From: Shewanella psychropiezotolerans
GTDB lineage: Bacteria > Pseudomonadota > Gammaproteobacteria > Enterobacterales > Shewanellaceae
Assembly: GCF_007197555.1 (NCBI RefSeq)
Contig: NZ_CP041614.1
Span: 124,001-188,000 of the forward strand
Direction: 5' to 3'
Length of the DNA: 64,000 nucleotides
The translations under genes were made by a program, and so were the position numbers. The notes under the pieces are model-generated. The model had not been told where the DNA came from. It made no database searches and saw nothing but the letters and a program-made list of their open reading frames with translations. How positions within the stretch are numbered: position 1 is the first letter of the stretch; each line of letters starts with the position of its first letter. Below, in pieces: positions 10,990 through 20,560 of this stretch.

Positions 10990-12789
10990 TTACAGAAGAT
11001 CAGCAAAGGGTTGAATATAAACGGTATCACCAGAGTTTAACTGATCATCTTGCTCACCTATGATGATAAGACAATTGCCTTTAACCATAGAGCTCAACAT
11101 CCCAGAGCCCTGTGCGCCTGTTGTGGTCACGTGTAACCTGCCATCCTGATCTAAGTGGTAGACGCCGCGGATAAATTCTGTGCGTCCCTCACGGCTGCGC
11201 ATTTTGCAATCGGCAATCGCGGGAACTAGGCTAGGCTGCCAGTTTTTCTCACCGGCTAGCTTACGTAGAGCCGGTTGCACGAATTGGATGAAGGAGACCA
11301 TGACTGCAACCGGATTACCCGGTAAGCCGAAGAATAAACTGTCGCCAATCTGACCGAAGGCCAGCGGTCGTCCCGGACGCATATTGATACGCCAGAAGTT
11401 AATTTTACCGACTCGATCTAAGGCAAGCTTGATGAAGTCGGCATCGCCGACCGATACGCCGCCTGAGCTTATGACCATATCCGCATCCATGGCGGCCTGT
11501 TGCAGTGCTTCGGCGAGAGCATCTTCTGAGTCGTGAATGATGCCTAAATCGATAACCTCACAACCTAGTTTACGCACCATGGACTTGATGGTGAAACGGT
11601 TAGAGTCGTAGATACAGTTCTGTTTTAATGGCTCGCCGGGTTGGCAGACTTCATCACCGGTGGAAAACACGGCCACCTTAGGGCGTCTAAATACCGGCAG
11701 CTGACCGAATCCTAAGGATGCCAACATGCCTTGCTCCGGCGCCTGCATACGCTTATGGGCTGCCAGTGCTGTCTTGCCTTTAGCGATATCTTCTCCGGCT
11801 AAACGCACATGCTGGCCCAAGGTTATTTCTCCCTGGAAGCTGACATTTGTGCCTTGTTCATTAGCAAGCTCCTTGGCCTGTATGGTGTCGGCGCCAGCGG
11901 GCAAGGGTGCACCTGTCATGATGCGTACGGCTTCGCCGTCCTGCAGCGTGCCTTTATAATGATGTCCGGCCATCACGTCGACGACTATGCTGTAGCGCTC
12001 GAGCCTAGGCTCGGAGAGCTTGAATGCATAGCCATCCATAGCCGAGTTGGTATTCTGCGGTACATCTACGGGAGAAATTGCATCTTCGGCGAGTACGCGG
12101 CCGCTAAGATCATCTAATGCTAACCGCTCGGTGTCGGTGATTGGCTTTACAAACGAGAGAATATTATCTACGCCTTGTCTGACGGAGAGTGTCTCACTCA
12201 TCCCAAATTCACAGCCAGAAGAGGGAGCTAGTGGTAGAGGGGCTGGAGATACTTGCCACTTGCCGATATATTCGATAACAAAGTCGGCTATCTGAGCGAC
12301 ATCGTTGATATCCAAACGGTGCAATTCACCAGGGACTTGGGTGTCTGCACAACAGGCGATAGCCTGGATATTATCATCTTGAGTATGAATAAAGGGTTTG
12401 CCGTGGGCGGCTCTGTGTAGTTCGATCTTGGGTAACTCAAGCTTCTTGAAGCCTTCGACTAAAACAATGTCGACCTTATCTTGTTCTATTTGTTGCAACA
12501 GATGTGGCAGCTGAGGATCTCCTTCGACCGCATCTTCGGTCATAAGAGCCCAGCGTACATGGGAGGCGACTAACATCTGGCGAGCACCCGCTTTGCGCAT
12601 CTCGAAGCTGTCCTTTCCCGGAATATCCACATCGAAGTTATGGTGGGCGTGTTTAATCACCGCTAACTTAACCCCACGACTATTTAACTCAGGAATGAGT
12701 TTCTTGAGTAGGGTGGTTTTTCCTGTGCCGCTATAGGCACAAAATCCGAGTACAGGGATCGATAGCGGATTGGTAAAAGGGATGCTCAT
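10990..12789 (-). CDS. MobB-MoeA fusion, molybdenum insertion
   Basis: A 599-residue bifunctional protein. Residues about 8-165 are MobB, a GTP-binding adaptor for guanine dinucleotide cofactor formation, with the P-loop CAYSGTGKTTLL. From about 200 to 599 it is MoeA, which inserts molybdate into adenylated molybdopterin, with NTNSAMDGYA, IMTGAPLPAGAD, STGDEV, SSGGVSVGDADF and FGLPGNPVAVMVSF. The fusion order mobB-moeA is known in some proteobacteria. It starts 14 bp after mobA ends, so it is probably in the same transcript. Both halves keep their key motifs. Confidence 0.94.
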   Translation of the reverse strand: MSIPFTNPLSIPVLGFCAYSGTGKTTLLKKLIPELNSRGVKLAVIKHAHHNFDVDIPGKDSFEMRKAGARQMLVASHVRWALMTEDAVEGDPQLPHLLQQIEQDKVDIVLVEGFKKLELPKIELHRAAHGKPFIHTQDDNIQAIACCADTQVPGELHRLDINDVAQIADFVIEYIGKWQVSPAPLPLAPSSGCEFGMSETLSVRQGVDNILSFVKPITDTERLALDDLSGRVLAEDAISPVDVPQNTNSAMDGYAFKLSEPRLERYSIVVDVMAGHHYKGTLQDGEAVRIMTGAPLPAGADTIQAKELANEQGTNVSFQGEITLGQHVRLAGEDIAKGKTALAAHKRMQAPEQGMLASLGFGQLPVFRRPKVAVFSTGDEVCQPGEPLKQNCIYDSNRFTIKSMVRKLGCEVIDLGIIHDSEDALAEALQQAAMDADMVISSGGVSVGDADFIKLALDRVGKINFWRINMRPGRPLAFGQIGDSLFFGLPGNPVAVMVSFIQFVQPALRKLAGEKNWQPSLVPAIADCKMRSREGRTEFIRGVYHLDQDGRLHVTTTGAQGSGMLSSMVKGNCLIIIGEQDDQLNSGDTVYIQPFADLL

Positions 12790-12803
12790 TTAGACCTCGA
12801 AAT

Positions 12804-13394
12804 TTATTTGGCAATTGCCTCAGCAAGTTGTTGTTTTTGTTCTGGCGTATTTACGTTAACAAAGGCATTGGGTTGATCTGAAAAATCAGTGACAACACAG
12901 TGATGTTTTGCGTACCAAAAATCTATTTTTCGTTCGCCAGCATCTAAGAAGGCTTTCATTGAGTCTCTTAAACTGGGCTTGAGCAACAAGACCACGGGTT
13001 GCTCTCTCTTACCGTCACTGGCAACAGCTAACTCGGCACCTTGGCTCTCTACTTGTGTCAGCATGCGTGACACAAGATCGGTTGGTAGCAAGGGACAGTC
13101 ACAAGGTACGATCAACAAGTAATCTGCCTGGGTATTTCCCATGGCGGTGATCATTCCCGCTAGTGGACCTAAGTAACCTGTATCTTCATCGCTGATGACA
13201 GGGAAACCAAACTCAGCATAACGGGTTTGATTACGGTTTGCGTTGATCAGGATCCCCTTAACTTGAGGTTTTATCCGATCGATTGTATGTTTTATCATAG
13301 GTTGTGCATTTAGCTCGACTAAGCCTTTATCGTTTCCACCCATGCGTCTAGCCATCCCGCCGGCTAAGATCACGGCATCAATTTGCAATGACAT
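12804..13394 (-). CDS. mobA: Molybdenum cofactor guanylyltransferase
   Basis: A 196-residue enzyme that joins GMP to molybdopterin, giving the cofactor used by DMSO, TMAO and nitrate reductases. The nucleotide loop is [16 protein letters not shown], and PCDCPLLP is the metal-binding motif. Its start overlaps the end of tupC by 17 bp, evidence that uptake and cofactor synthesis are translated from one message. Confidence 0.95.
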   Translation of the reverse strand: MSLQIDAVILAGGMARRMGGNDKGLVELNAQPMIKHTIDRIKPQVKGILINANRNQTRYAEFGFPVISDEDTGYLGPLAGMITAMGNTQADYLLIVPCDCPLLPTDLVSRMLTQVESQGAELAVASDGKREQPVVLLLKPSLRDSMKAFLDAGERKIDFWYAKHHCVVTDFSDQPNAFVNVNTPEQKQQLAEAIAK

Positions 13395-14097
13395 ATTGAG
13401 AGTCCTGTATGTTTATTGGAGCTGTATTCGCTGGATTAACAGCGGCGCCCGACGATATTATCGTCTGATCTTTTATAATCCAGGTTTGATTACATAAGCT
13501 GGTCAGCACGCAAGCCTGATGGCTACTGATCAACATGCCTGTACCAAACTCTTGCAGTTCACTGATCATAGTGAGCACCAGCTGTTGAGAATATTTATCC
13601 ATGTTAGAAGTGGGTTCATCTAACAGTAATAACTTGGGTCGCATTATCCAGGCTCTGGCGATGGCGAGCCTCTGCTTCTCGCCGCCGGATAGGCTGGAGG
13701 CAGTCTGTTTACACAGATGCGTTAGCTGGGCCATCTCGATCGCGGCAAGAGTGCGTTGATTGAGCTCTCTGGCTGTCATATCGCTGAATGTATGTGGGAA
13801 GCGTAGGTTATATTCAACGCTACCATCGAACAGGTAAGGGTGTTGATGCAAGTAAACCGCCTTACCTAGCAGAGGATTGGAACGCCACCATGGCAGTGGG
13901 GCAAAACCTTCGGCAGTAATAGTACCGCGGCTTGGCTTCAACAAGCCAGCGAGCAGTTTCATTAAGGTGGTCTTGCCACTGCCGTTATCACCCTGTAGGT
14001 ATATGGTGTTTCCCTCTGACAGTTGTACTCTGTCAATAGTGAATAGCTGTCTTTCATCGAAGCACATCTCGATATTTTGCGCTATCAAGTTGGCCAT
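13378..14097 (-). CDS. tupC: Tungstate/molybdate ABC transporter ATPase
   Basis: A 239-residue ABC ATPase with Walker [11 protein letters not shown], signature [15 protein letters not shown] and Walker [10 protein letters not shown]. It powers uptake through the adjacent permease. The gene order tupA-tupB-tupC with the tungstate-type binding protein decides the name. It begins 3 bp after the permease gene stop. Confidence 0.88.
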   Translation of the reverse strand: MANLIAQNIEMCFDERQLFTIDRVQLSEGNTIYLQGDNGSGKTTLMKLLAGLLKPSRGTITAEGFAPLPWWRSNPLLGKAVYLHQHPYLFDGSVEYNLRFPHTFSDMTARELNQRTLAAIEMAQLTHLCKQTASSLSGGEKQRLAIARAWIMRPKLLLLDEPTSNMDKYSQQLVLTMISELQEFGTGMLISSHQACVLTSLCNQTWIIKDQTIISSGAAVNPANTAPINIQDSQYVIAN

Positions 14098-14100
14098 AAG

Positions 14101-14808
14101 TTAGTGGCTCCTCGGTTCGGCTTTGCCTCTGAGAATACCTAAGGTGAAGTTAAGCACCAGAGAGAGTATGAGCAAGACTAAACCTAAGGCTATCGCCTGG
14201 GCAAAATCCCCCTTACTGGTTTCCAATGCGATAGCGGTGGGGATATTGCGAGTCACGTCGGCAATATTACCGCCCACCATCATGGAACAACCTACCTCGG
14301 TCAAGATACGACTGAAGCCTGCCACAATGGCCATCAGCAAGGGAACTTTCAACTCTCTGCACAAGGTCCAGATAGATCTAAGCCAGGAGGCGCCTAAGGT
14401 GCGGGAAGTTTCCCAGGCTCTGCGGTCAACACTGGTAAAGGCGGCTTGGCTCATGGCCACCAAAACCGGAGCACAGATGAGTATCTGGCCTAAGATCATG
14501 CCTTTTTGAGTGAACAACCACCTAAGATCACCCAGAGGCCCCATACGGGTTAGCATCAAATAGACGAGTAAACCTATGACCACTGTGGGGATAGATTGCA
14601 GAGTTTGAATGAGATTGGTGATAAACCAGCGACCGGGAAAGCGTCCGAAAGCCAGCACAAATCCTAGTATCATAGAGGGCAGCAAGGTGATCAATAACGC
14701 TGCAAAAGATACAGAAAAAGAGACGGAGACGATGGACCACACTTCGGGGTCCAATGAAAACAGCAGGCTCAAGGCCTGCTGTAAAAGGGCTAACCAGCCT
14801 TCATTCAT
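14101..14808 (-). CDS. tupB: Tungstate/molybdate ABC transporter permease
   Basis: A 235-residue inner membrane permease with about five or six hydrophobic segments (for example 27-52, 64-90 and 206-226). The cytoplasmic loop EVGCSMMVGGNIADVTRNIPTA contains the permease EAA-type region that contacts the ATPase. It lies between the binding-protein gene and the ATPase gene. Confidence 0.87.
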   Translation of the reverse strand: MNEGWLALLQQALSLLFSLDPEVWSIVSVSFSVSFAALLITLLPSMILGFVLAFGRFPGRWFITNLIQTLQSIPTVVIGLLVYLMLTRMGPLGDLRWLFTQKGMILGQILICAPVLVAMSQAAFTSVDRRAWETSRTLGASWLRSIWTLCRELKVPLLMAIVAGFSRILTEVGCSMMVGGNIADVTRNIPTAIALETSKGDFAQAIALGLVLLILSLVLNFTLGILRGKAEPRSH

Positions 14809-14902
14809 CTGTGATAGACCGATTCAGATAACGGCATATTCAGACCTTCAAATGTGTCTGCTGTATCGCATTTTAAAAAGCTGTTTAACCAGAACCTTAG
14901 AG

Positions 14903-15715
14903 TCATTCGCTATAAGTTGCCTTAAATAGTTGCTCACCTTTAACGGTATAACTATTGATCATGCCTTGAGCTTCGGCACCGATCAACCAATCACTTAGGG
15001 CTCTCGCGCCTTTGTGGTTAAGATCTGGGTATTTAGCTGGATTTATCAGCATGATCTGATATGGGTTAGCTAATGCTTGTCCGCCATCGAAATCGATTGT
15101 CATATCCAACTTGGCCTTATAAGCCACGAAAGTACCTCGGTCTGACAGAGTATAACCTTGTAATTCATTAGCCATGAGTAAGGTCTTACCCATGCCTTGA
15201 CCTACTGACTTATATCCTTCGAAAGAGGGATCTACTTGGGCATTGTTCCAGATGATCAACTCTTTCATGTTAGTGCCTGAATTATCCCCACGAGAGATAA
15301 ACAGCTCACCTGACTCGGCTATTTTAGCAAATGCCTGTTCAACTGTCTTACTGCTACGTATGTTTGCCGGGTCATTTTTAGGGCCCAAGATCACAAAGTC
15401 GTTCATCATGATGCCGCGAGGGAGCAGACCATAGCCTTCATCGACAAATTTTGCTTCGGCGGCGGGGGCATGAGTCATGATGACATCGACATCGCCTTGG
15501 CGAGCGAGCTTTAATGCCTTGCCTGTACCAGTTGCAATGACCTGCACCTGGTAACCTGACTCGGCTTCAAATTTTGGCAGTAAATTTTTCAATAAACCAG
15601 AGTTTTCGGTGCTGGTGGTGGTGGCTAATTTTATTATCTCTTCGGCGTGGGCTGGCATGCCCGTTATTAACGTCGCGGCTAATGCAATACTGAAGATAGA
15701 TTTTAGGTTTAACAT
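14903..15715 (-). CDS. tupA: Tungstate-binding periplasmic protein
   Basis: A 270-residue solute-binding protein with a signal peptide (1-24, ending PAHA). It has the TupA signatures: ATTTSTENSGLL at the mature N-terminus, SRGDNSGTNMKE and YTLSDRGTFVAY. Proteins of this group bind tungstate very tightly; molybdate binding is less likely but cannot be excluded. It is the first gene of the Mo/W block and diverges from a response regulator gene across a 272-bp spacer. Confidence 0.9.
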   Translation of the reverse strand: MLNLKSIFSIALAATLITGMPAHAEEIIKLATTTSTENSGLLKNLLPKFEAESGYQVQVIATGTGKALKLARQGDVDVIMTHAPAAEAKFVDEGYGLLPRGIMMNDFVILGPKNDPANIRSSKTVEQAFAKIAESGELFISRGDNSGTNMKELIIWNNAQVDPSFEGYKSVGQGMGKTLLMANELQGYTLSDRGTFVAYKAKLDMTIDFDGGQALANPYQIMLINPAKYPDLNHKGARALSDWLIGAEAQGMINSYTVKGEQLFKATYSE

Positions 15716-15987
15716 GCATACTCCTTGGCTATTCTAATAAGAGGACCCCCTGCCATATGGAGTCATCCAATAATTTGTTTATAACTAGCAATTTCAATGC
15801 CAAGTAACAGCCAGTTACATCCGCTTCACAAGATGGCTAAAAGTGCGAGTCGAGTCGCAAATTTTGTCAGCGCTAGGCAGACATATTGTCCCAAGCGTCG
15901 CATTCTTTGGTTCACAGTGACCTTTCTGCCTAAACTTGATGCTAGAATCATCATTAAAATGAGTCAAAATGTCCTAAAGTAGACAAT

Positions 15988-17370
15988 ATGAGCCAATTAA
16001 AGAAAGATTCCAAACCACTTCCCTCTGCGGTGTCTGTGCTGATTGTAGATGATGAGCCGGGAATGCGTAGTTTCCTGAAAAAAGCCTTATCCAAGAAGTT
16101 TGCCTTAGTGGAGACGGCCGCGAGCGTCGAAGACGCCGAACAGCTGAGAAGTCGTTGTCACTTTGATCTGCTCATTGTCGATATACGCTTACCAGGGCGC
16201 TCAGGCATCGAATGGCATGAGGCACTCGATGATCAGGAGCGTCGCTCAGATATCATCTTTATGACAGGCTATGCCGATATGGATGTCGCCATTAAGGCGC
16301 TGCGAGCCGGCGCTTCCGATTTTATCATGAAGCCATTTCACTTAGAGCAGATGATGAAGGCGGTCGACCGCTGCATAGAGAGGCGTCTACTCAAGCGTGA
16401 AAATTTGATGCTGCGTCGGGAAGTCTCTATCGGTCAATCTTCTACCATAATAGGTAGCAGCGATGCCATGCAAGAAGTTAAACACGTGATCGAGCGTGTC
16501 GCACCAACCAATGCGGTGATCTTGATTGAGGGAGAATCCGGCACCGGTAAAGAGCTGGTGGCCAGGCAGCTTCATCTCCTCAGTGGTAGACAGGGGCCCT
16601 TCGTGGCGGTGAATTGTGGCGCTATCGCTCCAGACCTGTTGGAGAGTGAGCTTTTTGGTCATTCGGCCGGTGCTTTTACCGGTGCTAAGGGCAGTCGCGA
16701 GGGCTTATTTAGTTTCGCCTCTGGCGGGACATTGTTCCTCGATGAAATTGGTGAGATGCCACTCAAGATGCAGACGGCCCTATTAAGGGTTCTGGAGCAG
16801 AGAACGATACGTCCCGTAGGCAGTGAGAAAGAGATTAATATCGATGTCAGGGTGCTAGCGGCGACGAACAGAAGGCTGGCGGAAGAGGTTGAACAAGGTA
16901 ACTTCAGACGAGATCTTTATTACCGTATCAATGTATTAGATATTGTCATCCCTCCTTTGCGAGAACGGCCCGAAGATGTGGTCGAACTGACTCATCATTT
17001 TACCTTGCAGCTGGCGGCCGAGCTCGGGGTCAAGGAGGTAGTTTGGAGCCATGAAGACATGCTTAAATTACAGCAATATAGCTGGCCCGGTAATATTCGT
17101 GAGCTGCGCAATATGATCGAGCGTTGCATCTTATTAGGTAAGCCGCCGGCAGAATATTGGAAGCAGCAGCCTAAGAGTGAATCGTCAAACGAATCGGGCT
17201 ACCCTCTGGACTGGAGCCTAAAGGAAGTAGAGAAGCACCATGTGATGCAAGTTGTTGATATACATCAGGGCAATAAATCTGCCGCCGCCAGAGACCTAGG
17301 GGTGTCGCGAAAGACCTTAGATCGCAAGTATAAAGAGTGGTTCAGTACACATAAAGAAGAGGAAAATTAA
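15988..17370 (+). CDS. Sigma54-dependent response regulator
   Basis: A 460-residue NtrC-type activator. The receiver domain (about 12-130) has acidic VDDEPG, the phosphoacceptor Asp-65 in LLIVDIRLPG, and MKPF. The central AAA+ domain has GESGTGKE (Walker A), GAFTGAKG (the sigma54-contacting loop) and GGTLFLDEIGEM (Walker B). A Fis-type helix-turn-helix is at the end (AARDLGVSRKTLDRKYKEW). The partner kinase gene starts 1 bp after its stop. Divergence from tupA might mean it controls the Mo/W block, but no sigma54 -24/-12 site is obvious there. Confidence 0.92.
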   Translation: MSQLKKDSKPLPSAVSVLIVDDEPGMRSFLKKALSKKFALVETAASVEDAEQLRSRCHFDLLIVDIRLPGRSGIEWHEALDDQERRSDIIFMTGYADMDVAIKALRAGASDFIMKPFHLEQMMKAVDRCIERRLLKRENLMLRREVSIGQSSTIIGSSDAMQEVKHVIERVAPTNAVILIEGESGTGKELVARQLHLLSGRQGPFVAVNCGAIAPDLLESELFGHSAGAFTGAKGSREGLFSFASGGTLFLDEIGEMPLKMQTALLRVLEQRTIRPVGSEKEINIDVRVLAATNRRLAEEVEQGNFRRDLYYRINVLDIVIPPLRERPEDVVELTHHFTLQLAAELGVKEVVWSHEDMLKLQQYSWPGNIRELRNMIERCILLGKPPAEYWKQQPKSESSNESGYPLDWSLKEVEKHHVMQVVDIHQGNKSAAARDLGVSRKTLDRKYKEWFSTHKEEEN

Positions 17371-17371
17371 G

Positions 17372-19489
17372 GTGTCTTTTTTCCCTCGGGTATTCGGTGT
17401 TAATTGGAAGCAGATGCAAGCTAAGGTACGCTATCGAATTCTTATTCTAACTCTGTTACCTATATTATTGACCTTAGTCAGTTTAGTGTTTATCACTATC
17501 TACTGGAATATCAGTTATACTGGTAAGCAGTTGTTTATGAAGGTTAAGGCTGACCTCACGGTTGCTAGTAATACCTTGGTTTCGGTGCAGAAGAGTCAAG
17601 AGAAACAGCTAGAGTTAGTGATGAATTCCTGGAAGTTCCAGAATGAGTTCAGGCAGTTTGACACCAGACAAGATGACTCCCGTCAGCGGATAGATGTCTT
17701 CCTGGAGGCACAAAAACGAAAATTGGATTTGGATTTCCTCAGTTTGGTCAGTGTATCTGAAGCCGCTGCAGATCCGGATCTTCGCTTGATGTTGCCTAAG
17801 GTTAAGGGGAGTGATGCCTATTCTGGCATGATGGTATTGGGTCCAAATCGACTTGCCAGAATTGACCCTGATCTGGTTGCGGCTGCCAATATTATTTTGG
17901 TTGAAACTCCCAGATCTCAGAAGCTTACTAAGACGGTTGAAGATAGGGGCTTACTCAGCCGTAGCTTGTTACCTATTCCTGACGCTAGTGGCAATATCGC
18001 CTGGTATCTGGATGGTGGCATTCTATTTAACCGCGATACTCGCATAGTCGATCATATTCGTGATCTGGTTTATGACAAAGGTACCTTGCCTGAGCGCTCT
18101 ATAGGCACAGTGACCATCTTCCTCGATAATATTCGAATCAGTACCAATGTCCCCTTACATTTCTTTCCTAAGGATGGCGAAACCGAGGGACGCGCTTTGG
18201 GCAGCCTGGTATCGGAAGAGGTGAAACAGCAAGTATTGTCCCAGGGCCTGCTCTGGGTCGACCGAGCCTTCGTGTTTAATGATTGGTTTATCTCGGCATA
18301 TTCACCATTGGTAGATATTCAGGGTAACCGCATCGGCATGATTTATACCGGTTTCTCAGAATCGCCGTTTATTCATAATTATCTGCTGAATATCATAGAG
18401 TTGGGGACTATCTTAATGTTGGTTCTCTTGGTGTCTGGACTCTTAGTCTATCGCGGCGCTTACAGCTTGCTGCAGCCGATAGAGCGAATTCACCATGTGG
18501 TTAAAGCGGTCCAGTCCGGGCGTAATTTGCGCATCGGCTCTTTGGGCTTAGAGCGGGATAATGAACTCTCTAACTTAGCCGAACAGTTTGATCGTATGTT
18601 AGACCTGCTGCAGCGTAGAAATTCGCAGATCCAGGCGGCATCAGAGCTATTAGAGGATAAAGTCGAGGAGCGTACCCGTAGCTTGCAAGAGAAGACCGAA
18701 GAGCTGCAGAACAACGTGGCACTATTAAACGAGACTCGACAGCAGCTGGTTACTAACGAAAAATTGACTGCCTTAGGCGAACTGACCGCCGGGATAGCAC
18801 ACGAGATTAACAATCCGACAGCGGTGATCTTAGGCAATATGGAGCTGCTTAAGTCTGAACTCGGTGATAATGCAGACATAGTCGAGGAAGAGATAGATCT
18901 GGTTATTCAGCAGGTCGGACGTATTAGTACCATTATTCATAGTCTATTACAGTACAGTCGCCCCGGAGAGTTCAATGCGCCGCTGGAGATGCATCAACTG
19001 ACCCCTATCATCGAAGAGATGTTGGTGTTGGTGAGGCATTCGATTCAGGAGCAGGAAGTTATCTTGAACCAAGAACTCAATGCCAGTTATCCCATTGAGG
19101 TGAACCGGCCTCAGCTGCTACAAGTTTTGATTAATCTGGTGGTTAATGCAGCCCATGCTATGGATGAGCAGGGACGGATCTGGATCAGGACCTATGATTG
19201 GGTTTATATGGATGAACCTATCGGCGTCAAGATAGAGATTGAAGATGAAGGCAAGGGGATACCTCAGGAGCAACTGAGCCGAATTTTCGATCCCTTCTAT
19301 ACCACTCGAAAGGACGGTACAGGTTTAGGCTTATCTCTAAGCTACGGCATCATCAAACGTATTGGCGGCACTATCGAGGTGAGTTCTACAGTGGGCAAGG
19401 GTACCTTGTTCACCATAGGTTTATATCATAAGGCTAAAGAGGAGCGGACAGATACGCCATATGAAGGGCTACACTTCAATGGCACGTAA
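17372..19489 (+). CDS. Membrane sensor histidine kinase, partner of the sigma54 regulator
   Basis: A 705-residue kinase. Transmembrane segments at about 20-45 and 332-356 flank a large periplasmic sensor of single-cache type. HAMP (about 357-410), a coiled coil (about 415-465) and the HisKA domain follow, with His-477 in TAGIAHEINNP, then the ATPase domain with NLVVNAAHAM (N box), DEGKGIP and GTGLGLSLSYG. The GTG start directly follows the regulator stop, so the pair is cotranscribed. Kinases of this NtrB/DctB-like type often sense organic acids, but the ligand here is unknown. Confidence 0.9.
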   Translation: MSFFPRVFGVNWKQMQAKVRYRILILTLLPILLTLVSLVFITIYWNISYTGKQLFMKVKADLTVASNTLVSVQKSQEKQLELVMNSWKFQNEFRQFDTRQDDSRQRIDVFLEAQKRKLDLDFLSLVSVSEAAADPDLRLMLPKVKGSDAYSGMMVLGPNRLARIDPDLVAAANIILVETPRSQKLTKTVEDRGLLSRSLLPIPDASGNIAWYLDGGILFNRDTRIVDHIRDLVYDKGTLPERSIGTVTIFLDNIRISTNVPLHFFPKDGETEGRALGSLVSEEVKQQVLSQGLLWVDRAFVFNDWFISAYSPLVDIQGNRIGMIYTGFSESPFIHNYLLNIIELGTILMLVLLVSGLLVYRGAYSLLQPIERIHHVVKAVQSGRNLRIGSLGLERDNELSNLAEQFDRMLDLLQRRNSQIQAASELLEDKVEERTRSLQEKTEELQNNVALLNETRQQLVTNEKLTALGELTAGIAHEINNPTAVILGNMELLKSELGDNADIVEEEIDLVIQQVGRISTIIHSLLQYSRPGEFNAPLEMHQLTPIIEEMLVLVRHSIQEQEVILNQELNASYPIEVNRPQLLQVLINLVVNAAHAMDEQGRIWIRTYDWVYMDEPIGVKIEIEDEGKGIPQEQLSRIFDPFYTTRKDGTGLGLSLSYGIIKRIGGTIEVSSTVGKGTLFTIGLYHKAKEERTDTPYEGLHFNGT

Positions 19490-19583
19490 TTGTCCTCAGG
19501 TTATAGGACAAATCATAGAAAAGGTTGGAAGCGGCTAGCGTGTGAAGAGCAAGTTGGAGTGTAGAGGCTAGCGCGTAACAGGC

Positions 19584-19614
19584 AAAAAAAAGCCTGGAAA
19601 ATATAATCCAGGCT
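19584..19614 (-). terminator. Terminator of RyhB copy 1
   Basis: Arms AGCCTGGA and TCCAGGCT precede a run of eight T on the minus strand. Confidence 0.85.
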
Positions 19615-19720
19615 ATAAAGAGTGTGTGAGCAATGTCGTGCTTGAAAACTCAACTTCATTATGACCTATGACATAAAACATAGGCTGAATCACATAAGTA
19701 AGTATGAGTCCTTGGAACGC
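19584..19720 (-). ncRNA. ryhB: RyhB iron-responsive small RNA, copy 1
   Basis: The minus strand carries AGCACGACATTGCTCACA at 19625-19642, identical to the conserved base-pairing core of enterobacterial RyhB. It is followed by a terminator and preceded by a sigma70 promoter covered by a Fur box. RyhB is made when iron is scarce and, with Hfq, represses iron-using proteins such as superoxide dismutase and TCA enzymes (established for the family). The 5' part differs from the other two copies, which are closer to each other. The predicted length is about 137 nt, with the start placed from the promoter spacing. Confidence 0.88.
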
Positions 19721-19726
19721 ATGTAA

Positions 19727-19755
19727 ATAATAATCATTATCATTTGGTTGTGCAA
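19727..19755 (-). promoter_or_regulatory. Fur-controlled promoter of RyhB copy 1
   Basis: Minus strand TTGCAC, a 17-bp spacer, then TATTAT. The spacer and -10 contain AATGATAATGATTATTA, a close match to the Fur box, so Fur-Fe(II) would block RNA polymerase. Confidence 0.85.
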
Positions 19756-20096
19756 GTGTTTTGTTGGTATTTTATATTAATAAGGCTTGAGTTAACGTTT
19801 ACCACATTTAAAATCAATTGCTTACCTTGTATCTTGTTGATTGGAATTTACAAACAATTGTTTTGTCGTTTTATCAATTTGAATCTTCTACAAGCAGGAC
19901 ATAGGCTGATATTGGCCTTTCCTTCCTCTTGATACTCATTAACTGATAATGCATGGCTATTGGTTATGTTGATAGGACTGTTGCCGCTTGGTAGGAACAT
20001 ACTCACTCGTTGCCTTGCCTCTGAAGCGCTAAACTCTCGCTGAGTGACCACATCTTTATACGAATCGGTAATTGGCTTCAGTCAAAAATTTTAGGC

Positions 20097-20125
20097 AAAA
20101 AAATACCGGGATAAAAATATCCCGG
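20097..20125 (-). terminator. Terminator of RyhB copy 2
   Basis: Arms CCGGGATA and TATCCCGG with a four-base loop, followed by a T run on the minus strand. Confidence 0.85.
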
Positions 20126-20276
20126 CTATAAGAGTGTGTGAGCAATGTCGTGCTATGCGAAACCCGCTTAACTTTCCTATTGAGTTAACTCTTTAACAAA
20201 AGTTAATTAAATAGTGAGCTAATTAAAACAGAGATGAAGTGTTTACCTTAGCTTGTAGAGTGAGTTCTTGGAACGC
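20097..20276 (-). ncRNA. ryhB: RyhB iron-responsive small RNA, copy 2
   Basis: The second copy of the conserved core is at 20137-20154, again with its own terminator and Fur-box promoter. The predicted transcript is about 180 nt, longer than the ~90 nt E. coli RNA and closer to the long Vibrio form. It shares most of its length with copy 3, including the 5' segment TCATCTCTGTTTTAATT, so these two arose from a recent duplication. Confidence 0.88.
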
Positions 20277-20282
20277 ACGTAA

Positions 20283-20311
20283 ATAGTAATCATTATCATT
20301 ATCGTTGGCAA
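20283..20311 (-). promoter_or_regulatory. Fur-controlled promoter of RyhB copy 2
   Basis: Minus strand TTGCCA, a 17-bp spacer, then TACTAT. The spacer holds GATAATGATAATGAT, a strong Fur-box match. Confidence 0.85.
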
Positions 20312-20373
20312 GTTTTATTTGTGTGATTTTGGGTTTATTTTGTTGTTAGTTTGCTGCAGGGTGAAAATCAGGC

Positions 20374-20403
20374 AAAAAAATACCGGGATAAAAGATATCC
20401 CGG
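20374..20403 (-). terminator. Terminator of RyhB copy 3
   Basis: Arms CCGGGATA and TATCCCGG followed by a run of seven T on the minus strand. Confidence 0.85.
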
Positions 20404-20554
20404 CTATAAGAGTGTGTGAGCAATGTCGTGCTATGCAAAACTCGCTTAACTTTTCTATTTAGTTAACTTTTGATAAAAGTTAACTAAATAGTGAGCCAAT
20501 TAAAACAGAGATGAAGTGTTTACCTTAGCCTTGTAGAGTGAGTTCTTGGAACGC
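20374..20554 (-). ncRNA. ryhB: RyhB iron-responsive small RNA, copy 3
   Basis: The third copy of the conserved core is at 20415-20432. Upstream of the core this copy has a perfect 17-bp hairpin with a 3-base loop (20455-20491), which is imperfect in copy 2. It has its own Fur-box promoter and terminator. It is the first of the three in the direction of transcription; each copy is closed by its own terminator, so the copies are expected to be separate transcripts. Confidence 0.88.
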
Positions 20555-20560
20555 ATGCAA

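Noticed and set aside
19848..20051. Minus-strand frame of 67 codons between ryhB copies 1 and 2, with a CPAC motif
   Set aside because: No ribosome site, no recognised family and it lies between small-RNA genes; not enough support to call a gene.
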